A DNA stretch of 64,000 nt, from assembly GCF_014646915.1 (NCBI RefSeq), contig NZ_BMOE01000006.1, positions 124,001 through 188,000 on the forward strand, given 5' to 3'. The notes below the pieces were generated by a model. That model made no database searches. It worked only from the letters and a program-made list of their open reading frames with translations, and was not told the origin of the DNA. Position 1 is the stretch's first letter, and each line of letters starts with the position of its first letter. A program made the translations under genes and the position numbers. Source of the DNA: Deinococcus aquiradiocola (lineage in GTDB: Bacteria > Deinococcota > Deinococci > Deinococcales > Deinococcaceae). This document shows positions 63,536 through 64,000 of the stretch, piece by piece.

Positions 63536-64000
63536 TCAGTCCCGGTTCCGGGCGACACCGCGCAGCGTGAGGAGGGTCGCGGCGGTGGTCGCCGTGCCCA
63601 GGCACCACCCCGCCAGGACGTCCGTCGGGTAGTGCGCGCCGAGGTACACGCGACTCCACCCGACCAGCAGGACGAGTGCAGCTGCACCGGACGCCCACCA
63701 CCAGCGGCGCGGCGAGCGCCACCCGAATGCCGCCACGCTGAGCAGCAGTGCGGACGATCCGGCCGCGTGACCGCTCGGGAAGGCGTACACGGTGCGCGGC
63801 AGGGGCGGCGACTGCACGGTGAGGTGCTCGCGGATGTGGGCCTGCCGCGCGGTACGGACCGTCTGACCCTGCACCTGCGCCACAGGCCGCCGCACCACCT
63901 GCTTCACGGCCTCGTTCGCGGCGCTCACCAGCAGCACGTTCACGAGCAGCACCACGGCCCAGCGGCGACGCCCGCGCCACCACAGGACGGCTGCCAGCAG
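63536..64000 (-). CDS. PAP2-family phosphatase, 5' end beyond the window
   Basis: At least 154 residues; the frame stays open to the window edge (LWWRGRRRWAVVLLVNVLLVSAANEAVKQVVRRPV), so the start is outside. It has KQVVRRP, AFPSGHAAGSSALLL and SRVYLGAHYPTDVLAGW, i.e. all three phosphatase motifs, and several membrane segments. A separate, diverged paralogue of the PAP2 gene it faces. Confidence 0.88.
   Translation of the reverse strand: MLAAVLWWRGRRRWAVVLLVNVLLVSAANEAVKQVVRRPVAQVQGQTVRTARQAHIREHLTVQSPPLPRTVYAFPSGHAAGSSALLLSVAAFGWRSPRRWWWASGAAALVLLVGWSRVYLGAHYPTDVLAGWCLGTATTAATLLTLRGVARNRD

Overview
The window is GC-rich bacterial chromosome, most likely from a Deinococcus. I infer this from four things: many genes start at or within about 7 nt of a TANNNT -10 motif (the leaderless pattern known from Deinococcus), the winged-helix/BTAD activator type, c-di-GMP and multi-GAF sensor proteins, and short interspersed intergenic repeats. 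I found no rRNA, tRNA, CRISPR array, prophage or intact transposase gene.

Layout. 0-2.4 kb: end of a polysaccharide-type locus (TPR protein and O-antigen ligase-like protein). 2.4-5.4 kb: ilvD with the branched-chain amino acid exporter pair azlCD. 5.5-13 kb: a GGDEF/EAL protein, a RibD/DHFR-like reductase, then an HxlR-SDR-aldo/keto reductase module lying between a decayed LysR copy and an intact LysR copy, with related repeat elements beside or inside both. 13-20 kb: a seven-gene sulfur/persulfide operon (metallo-beta-lactamase-rhodanese, two rhodaneses, TauE, two YeeE/YedE-type proteins, a methyltransferase) divergent from a CstR-like repressor gene, with a perfect operator between them and a SulP transporter after it. 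20-23.4 kb: repeats and a four-GAF histidine kinase. 23.5-33.3 kb: one transcription unit for import and breakdown of an unidentified sugar or acid sugar (RbsABC/LsrB-type transporter, epimerase-like dehydrogenase, racemase-like protein, DUF1537 kinase, class II aldolase, FCD-type regulator).

33.4-47.3 kb is the most unusual part. It holds a PqqD-like RiPP recognition protein, an HPr-kinase-like protein, a nucleotidyltransferase of the type seen with lasso clusters, a two-component system behind a leaderless micro-ORF, a truncated sensor-like membrane protein, and a BTAD activator. At 41250 lies a 58-codon gene whose leader fits the lasso YxxPxLxxxGxxxxxT pattern, followed by a giant lipoprotein with an odd glycine-rich segment and a subtilase lipoprotein. 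No lasso cyclase or leader transglutaminase is present, and the core has no acidic ring acceptor, so this may be a different peptide class or a split cluster.

47.6-60.4 kb: amino-sugar salvage. A NagZ-type GH3 enzyme diverges from a promoter and palindrome that lead a chain of translationally coupled genes: nanE, sugar ABC transporter, GH20 hexosaminidase, Nudix, FAD oxidoreductase, DUF4127, zinc-less ROK kinase and RpiR regulator. 60.5-64 kb: a second c-di-GMP protein with a broken GGDEF site, and two convergent PAP2 phosphatase genes, the last cut by the window edge.
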